Below the pieces are notes generated by a model. The model worked only from the letters and a program-made list of their open reading frames with translations. It had not been told where the DNA came from and searched no databases. Source: Dama dama (Eukaryota > Chordata > Mammalia > Artiodactyla > Cervidae). Taken from it: a DNA stretch of 64,000 nt. The translations under genes were made by a program, and so were the position numbers. Positions 58,870 to 64,000 of this stretch are shown in pieces; position 1 is the stretch's first letter; each line of letters opens with the position of its first letter. Location: positions 18,680,001 through 18,744,000 of the forward strand of contig NC_083681.1 of NCBI RefSeq assembly GCF_033118175.1, written 5' to 3'.

Positions 58870-59560
58870 CTCGCCCACCTACCAAGCCCGAGGGTGGGGA
58901 CCCCTCCTTCACAGCATCCCTGGGGGCCCCGTCTCCTGCAGGCTGGGAGGCCACCGGGGACAGACCTAACGATGCCCGAAGAGTTAATTTCCCATCAAAT
59001 CCTCTGAAACACATCCCCCCGATTTCTAAGAGGGAGCCCGGGGAGGGACCCCAAGCGTTCATAAAACCAGTAAGGAGGAAAACCCCTGCGGCACGTGTTG
59101 AGCCGCCTAAACCAGTTCCCCCAACGCACGCGGACGCCGAGTCCGAGCAGGGGTGCTCCCTGCGGCGCCCGCAGCCCAGCCGGCCGCGGAGCACTGCCCT
59201 CCACTCACCAGGTAAAGAGTTTGCCCTTGATCCAGAGCAGCAGGCTGGCCGAGCCCGGCGCGTGCGGCTCCCGGCCGCCAGGTCCCGCCGGCGAGGCGGC
59301 CTCCATGGGAGCCCCGCGGTCTCCGGCGCCCGGAACCCCTAGAAGTGCCGGGTCCCGGAAGACGGGAGGCGGCGCTTGTGCGGCCGGCGGGGGCTCGGCC
59401 CGGCCCGTGGGTCCGCGCTCTCGCTCTCGCCGGCGTCCCTCTCTCACCTCTGCCGGGTGGACTCGTTCTGCGGCAAATCATTAACGGTCAAGGCCCTGGG
59501 GCCAGACGATCCATCAGCAGATGACGGTCTGGCACCTCCGAGAGCAAGCAACAGCAGGAG
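58870..59560 (-). promoter_or_regulatory. SLC35F2: SLC35F2 CpG island promoter
   Basis: GC-rich block with frequent CpG, densest at about 59080-59460, in an otherwise AT-rich window. It covers exon 1, its 5' flank and the start of intron 1. No TATA box is evident upstream of the start codon; GC-rich runs and CGCTCTCGCTCTCGCC-type repeats (about 59415-59432) fit a broad, TATA-less housekeeping promoter. Transcription would run towards lower coordinates. The exact start site cannot be set from sequence. Confidence 0.85.
59209..59306 (-). CDS. SLC35F2: SLC35F2 exon 1, coding part
   Basis: 98 coding nt: ATG at 59306-59304, 32 codons and two bases of Trp33, then TG|GTGAGT. The N-terminal cytoplasmic tail starts MEAASPAGPGG and ends LLLWIKGKLFTW. 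The last eight residues agree with human SLC35F2 and the first ten nearly so; the middle differs and is four residues shorter (from memory of human). This ATG is chosen because it matches the human start and has G at +4; the -3 base is C, so its context is only moderate. The frame stays open for at least 47 codons upstream but contains no ATG there, only a GTG. Confidence 0.93.
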
Positions 59561-59719
59561 AAAGGGCGCTTTTTTTTTTTCCCGCCTTGGCAGCGGAGCT
59601 TCACTGCTGGGCGACACCCAGTATGCCTTTCAAGTTCTTATGGTCCTTTATTTAAAATCAGCAAATGAGGTGAATCGAGGTTATGCCAGCGTGCTAACCT
59701 AAGAAGCAGTCATTTAGCT

Positions 59720-59989
59720 ACTGCCGCCAAAAGCTTGACTCTCTATGTACCAATCACAAACAGAAATAGGGAGACAGAACCATAGAGAAGGAAAGAATGG
59801 CTTGCTTTCTTTACCAGGCAAACGGGGAATCCAGAAGGCTAGCGTTTCTAGAACAATGCCCCCGTCCCTGGTGAATAAGTAAAGGTTATATAGTCTGGCA
59901 GGGGGATGTGATAAGGCTCAAGGCAGTAAAACTCTTGCTTTCTTCTGCAAAGTTTTTAAAGGGTGGGGTTACTGGCAAGATTAAGGTGT
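59720..59989 (-). mobile_element. probable ERV LTR fragment
   Basis: Read on the minus strand it has a TATATAA-like box (plus-strand ttatatag near 59886) and a downstream stretch typical of LTRs (complement of gggagacagaaccatagaga). No viral genes. It sits about 0.4 kb upstream of the SLC35F2 start codon in gene orientation, so it is part of the 5' flank. Confidence 0.45.
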
Positions 59990-60370
59990 GTGTAGAGTCC
60001 AAGTTTACCGTTGGAGTACAAAATGAAGACGGGCAAAGGTTAACCAAGTTTTGCCAAGAGTACAGGCCATAGGAAACACCCTCTTCCAACAACAGGAGAC
60101 AAATCTACATATGCTCACCACCAGATGGTCAATACCAAAATCAGATTGATTATTCTTTGCAGCTGAACATGGAGAAACTCCACACAGTCAGCAAAAACAA
60201 GACCGGGAGCTGACTGTGGCTTAAATCATGAACCCCTTATTGCAAAATTCAGACTTAAAATGAAAAAAGTAGGGAAAACCACTAGGCCATTCAGGTATGA
60301 CCTAAATCAAATTCCTTACCATTATACAGTAGAAGTGACAAAAAGATTCAAGGGATTAGATGTGATAGAC
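59990..60370 (+). mobile_element. outer BovB LINE, left part
   Basis: Sense BovB endonuclease/linker segment (ccgttggagtacaaaatgaa … aggccattcaggtatgacc). It stops at tgatagac (60363-60370) and resumes at 62623 after a nested BovB. Confidence 0.92.
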
Positions 60371-62622
60371 TATCAGTTCAGTTGCTCCGTTGTGTGCTAC
60401 TGTTTGCCAGCCCATGGACTGAAGCACACCAAACTTCCCTGTCCATCACCAACTCCTGGAGTTTGCTAAAATTCAGGTCCATTGAGATGGTGATGCCATC
60501 CAACCATCTTATCCTCTGTCATCCCCTTCTCCTCCCACCTTCAATCTTTCCCAGCATCAGCGTCTTTTCCAATGAGTCAGTTCTTCACATCAGGTGACCA
60601 AAGTATTGGACTTTCAGGTTCAGCATCAGTCCTTCCAATGAACACCCAGGACTGATCTCCTTTAAGATCGACTGGTTGGCTCTCCTTGCAGTCCAAGGGA
60701 CTCTCAAGAGTCTTCTCCAACACCACAGTTCAAAAGCATCAATTCTTCAGTGCTCAGCTTTCTTTATAGTCGAACTCTCACATCCATACATGACTAACTG
60801 GAAAAACCATAGCTTTGACCAGACAGACCTTTGTTGGCAAAGTAGCCTCTCTGCTTTTTTTTTTGTTTTTCTCTCTCTGCTTTTTAATACACTGTCCAGG
60901 TTTGTCTTAACTTTTCTTCCAAGGAGTAAGAGTCTTTTAATTTCATGGCTGCAGTCACCATCTGCAGTGATTTTGGAGCTCAAGAAAATAAAATCTCTCA
61001 CTGTTTCCATTGTTTCCCCATCTATTTGCAACAAAGTGATGGGACTGGATGCCATGATCTTAGTTTTTCTGAATGTTGAGTTTTAAGTCAACTTTCACTC
61101 TCCTTCTTAAATTTCATCAAGAGTTTCTTTAGTTGTTCTTGGCTTTCTTCCGTAAGTGTGGTGTCATCTGCATATCTGAGGTTATTGATATTTCTCCCAG
61201 CAATCTTGATTCCACGTTATGCTTCATCCAGCCCAGCATTTTGCATTATGTACTCTGCATACAAGTTAAATAAGCCAGATGACAATCAGTCTTGATGTGC
61301 TCCTTTCCCAATTTGAAACTGGTCTGTTGTTCCATTTCCAGTTCTGCTGCTTCTTGACCTGCATACAGATTTCTCAGGAGACAGGTCAGGTGGTCTGGTA
61401 TTCCCATCTCTTTCAGAATTTTCCAGTTTGTTCTGATCCAGAGTCAAAGTCTTTGACATAGTCAATAAAGCAGAAGCAGATGTTTATCTGGAACTCTCTT
61501 GCTTTTTCTACGATCCAACAGATATTGGCAATTTAATCTCTGGTTCCTCTACCTTTTCTAAATCCAGCTTGAACATCTGGAAGTTCACGGTTCATGCACT
61601 GTTGAAGCCTGACTTGGAGAATTTTGAGCATTACTTTACTAGCATGTGAGATGAGTGCAATTGTGTGATAATTTGAACATTCTTTGGCATTGCCTTTCTT
61701 TGGGATTGGAATGAAAATTGACCTTTTCCAGTCCTGTGGCCACTGCTGAGTTTTCCAAATTTGCTGGCATATTGAGTGCAGCACTTTCATAGCATCATCT
61801 TTTAGGATTGGAAATAGCTCAACTGGAATTCCATCACCTTCACTAACTTTGCTCATAGCGATGCTTCCTAAGGCCCGTTTGACTTCGCATTCCAGGATGC
61901 ATGGCTCTAGGTGAGTGATCACTCCAGCGTGATTATCTGGGTCATGAAGATCTTTTTTGTATAGTTCTTCTATGTATTCTTGCCACTGCTTAATATTTTC
62001 TTCTTCTGTTAGGTCCATGCCATTTCTGTCCTTTATTGTGCCCATCTTTGCATGAAATATTCCCTTGGTATCTCTAATTTTTTGAAAGAGATCTCTAGTC
62101 TTTCCCATCCTATTATTTTCCTCTATTTCTTTGCACTGATCCTTGAGGAAGGCTTTCCTATCTCTCCCTGCTATTCTTTAAAACTCTGCATTCAAATAGG
62201 TATATCTTTCCTTGTCTCTTTTGCCTCTAGCTTCTCTTCTTCTCTCAGCTATTTGTAAGGCCTCCTCAGACAACCATTTTGCCTTTTTGCATTTCTTTTT
62301 CTTGGGGACGGTCTTGATCACTGCCTCATGTACAGTGTCACAAACCTCAGTCCATCGTTCTTCAGGCACACTGTTTATCAGATCTACTCCCTTGAGTCTA
62401 TTTGTCACTTCCTCTGTATAATCGTAAGGGATTTGATTTAGGTTATACCTGAATGGTCTAGTGGTTTTCCCTACTTTCTTCAATTTCAGTCTGAATTTGG
62501 TAATAACGAGTTCATGATCTGAGCCATAGTCAGCTTCCGGTCTTATTTTTGCTGATTGTATATAGCTTCTCCATCTTTGGCTGCAAAGAATGTAATCAAT
62601 CTGATTTCAGTATTGACCACTC
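60371..62622 (-). mobile_element. nested antisense BovB LINE, 2.25 kb
   Basis: Antisense BovB with its tail at 60371-60387 (tatcagttcagttgctcc) and 5' truncation near 62622. It carries the RT box (YADD codons 61163-61174, minus strand). Longest open parts are 62178-62483 (101 codons) and 61533-62108 (191 codons, RT N-terminal part with PVELFPILKDDAMKVLHSIC and DVQAGFRKGRGTRD). Frameshifts follow. Inserted into the outer BovB with a TGATAGAC/TGATAGAT duplication. Confidence 0.95.
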
Positions 62623-64000
62623 TGATAGATAGAGTGACTGAAGAACTACGGCCGGACATTTGTAACATTGTACAATAGGTGGTGATCAAAACCATCCCCA
62701 AGAAAAAGAAAGGCAAAATGGTTTTCTGAAGAGGCCTTACAAATAGCTGAGAAAAGAAGAGAAGCTAAAAGCAAAAGAGAAAAGGAAAGATGTACACATC
62801 TATTTGCAGAATTCCAAAGAATAGCAAGGGGAGATAAGAAAGCCTTCTTAAGTGATTAATGAAAAAAAATAGGAGAAGACAATAGAATGGGAAAGACTAG
62901 AGATCTCTTCAAAAATATTAGAAATAACAAGGGAAATTTCCTGCAAAGATCGGTACAATAAAGGCCAGAAACTGTGTGGACCTAACAGAAGCAAAAGGTA
63001 TTAAAAAGAGATGGTAAGAATACACAGAAGAACTATACAATGGAGATCTTAATGACCCAGATAACCATGATGGTGTGATCACTCACCTAGAGCCAGATAT
63101 CCTGAAGTGTGAAATCAAGTGAGCCTTAGGAAACATCACTACAAACAAAGCTAGAGGAAGTGATGGAATTCCACCTGAGCTATTTCAAATCCTAAAAGAT
63201 GATGCTGTGAAAGTGCTGCGCTCAATATGCCAGCAAATTTGGAAAACTCAACAGCGGCCACAAGACTAGAAAACGTCAGTTTTCATTTCAATTCCAAAGA
63301 AAGGAAGGCAATGCCAAAGAAAGTTCAAACTATCATACAATTGTACTCATTTCACATGCTAGCAAAGTAATGCTCAAAATTCTCCATGCAAGCCATCAAC
63401 AGTACCTGAACCAAGAACTTCCAGATATTCAAGCTGGATTTAGAAAAGGCAGAGGAACAAGAGATCAAATTGCTAACATCCACTGGATCATAGAAAAAGC
63501 AAGAGAATTCCAGAAACACATGTAATTCTGCTTCATTGATTACACTAAAGCCTTTGACTGTGTGGATCACAACAAATTGTGGAAAATTCTTCAAGAGATG
63601 GGAATACCACACCACCTGATGTGCCTCCTGAGAAACCTATATGCAGATCAAGAAGCAACAGTTAGAACCAGACATGGAACAATGGACTGGTTCCAGATTG
63701 GGAAAGGAGTACAACAAAGCTATATATTGTCACCCTGCTTAATTAACTTATATGCAAGGTACATCATGTGAAATGCCAGGCTGGATGAAGCACAAACTGG
63801 AATCAAGATTTCTGGGAGAAATATCAATAACCTCAGATATGCAGATGACACCACCCTTATGGCAGAAAGTTAATAGGAACTAAAGAGCTTCTTGATGACG
63901 GTGAAGGAGGAGAGTGAAAAATCTGGCTTAAAACTCTACATTCAAAAAACTGAGGTCATGGCCTCCAGTCCCATCACTTCGTGGCAAAAAGATGGGGAAC
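62623..64000 (+). mobile_element. outer BovB LINE, right part, runs off the window
   Basis: Continues the outer BovB (gatagatagagtgactgaag onward) through the pre-RT region and RT domain (FRKGRGTRDQIANI near 63430-63480; YADD at 63838-63849) to the window end. Stops and frameshifts throughout; the 3' end lies beyond base 64000. Confidence 0.94.

Larger units (their letters stand above)
1..59306 (-). other. SLC35F2: SLC35F2 gene locus, exons 1-7 of probably 8
   Basis: Seven coding exons were found by matching translations to my memory of human SLC35F2 and checking every splice site. They are 59306-59209, 13171-12996, 10435-10308, 5361-5202, 4354-4198, 3638-3586 and 2537-2383. All introns are GT-AG and all phases agree, giving 309 uninterrupted codons. 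Intron lengths are 46037, 2560, 4946, 847, 559 and 1048 bp. Human SLC35F2 is 374 residues; the N-terminus here is 4 shorter and 61 C-terminal residues are missing, consistent with one last exon left of base 1. Known of the family: SLC35/EamA (DMT) fold, about ten membrane helices. SLC35F2 carries the drug YM155 into cells and has been reported to import queuine and queuosine. The paralogue SLC35F1 is less similar in the exon 5 loop, so the F2 assignment is firm. Confidence 0.96.

Noticed and set aside
59307..59447. 47-residue N-terminal extension of SLC35F2
   Set aside because: The upstream candidate start is GTG, not ATG, and the human protein begins at the ATG used here.
58842..59484. Long overlapping ORFs on both strands in the CpG island (up to 166 codons)
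   Set aside because: High GC lowers stop frequency; only the exon 1 frame has homology and a splice donor.
61533..62108. 191-codon reverse-transcriptase-like ORF on the minus strand, possible retron or domesticated RT
   Set aside because: It aligns in order with the other BovB copies here and is followed by frameshifts; no sign of a domesticated gene.

Overview
This is mammalian nuclear DNA from a bovid ruminant. The evidence is dense BovB (RTE) LINEs, Bov-tA and BOV-A2 SINEs and cetartiodactyl CHR-type tRNA-Glu SINEs, plus older mammal-wide MIR, L1, MaLR and DNA-transposon remnants. BovB pieces alone cover roughly a quarter of the window by my own tally. Cattle, buffalo, sheep and goat cannot be told apart from the text alone.

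There is one host protein-coding gene, SLC35F2, on the minus strand. Exon 1 (start codon at 59306) lies in a CpG island at about 58.87-59.56 kb. A 46-kb first intron follows, and exons 2-7 lie between 13171 and 2383. The seven exons join in one frame (927 nt, 309 codons) with canonical GT-AG introns. The last coding exon, about 61 residues if it matches the human protein, was not found and should lie left of base 1. The product is a multi-pass transporter of the SLC35/EamA (drug/metabolite transporter) fold.

Intron 1 (13172-59208) is mostly transposon sediment. It holds over a dozen BovB pieces, many Bov-tA/BOV-A2 and CHR SINEs, L1 3' ends, several solo LTRs and microsatellites. It also holds one processed pseudogene, a retrocopy of C14orf119 at 32371-33647, with a poly-A signal, an 11-bp target-site duplication, a frameshift and a premature stop. 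Upstream of the promoter (59990-64000) a BovB copy is split by a second BovB in the opposite orientation.

I found no new gene system, RNA gene or CRISPR array. The unusual signals are structural: an inverted repeat with a SINE inside one arm (39111-39545), Bov-tA/BovB fusions (one inside a single 12-bp duplication), a 68-bp segment shared by a BovB body and a site 1.2 kb away, an inverted self-templated insert in a BovB (55922-56015), and two insertions flanked by unusually long (about 45-bp) direct repeats.
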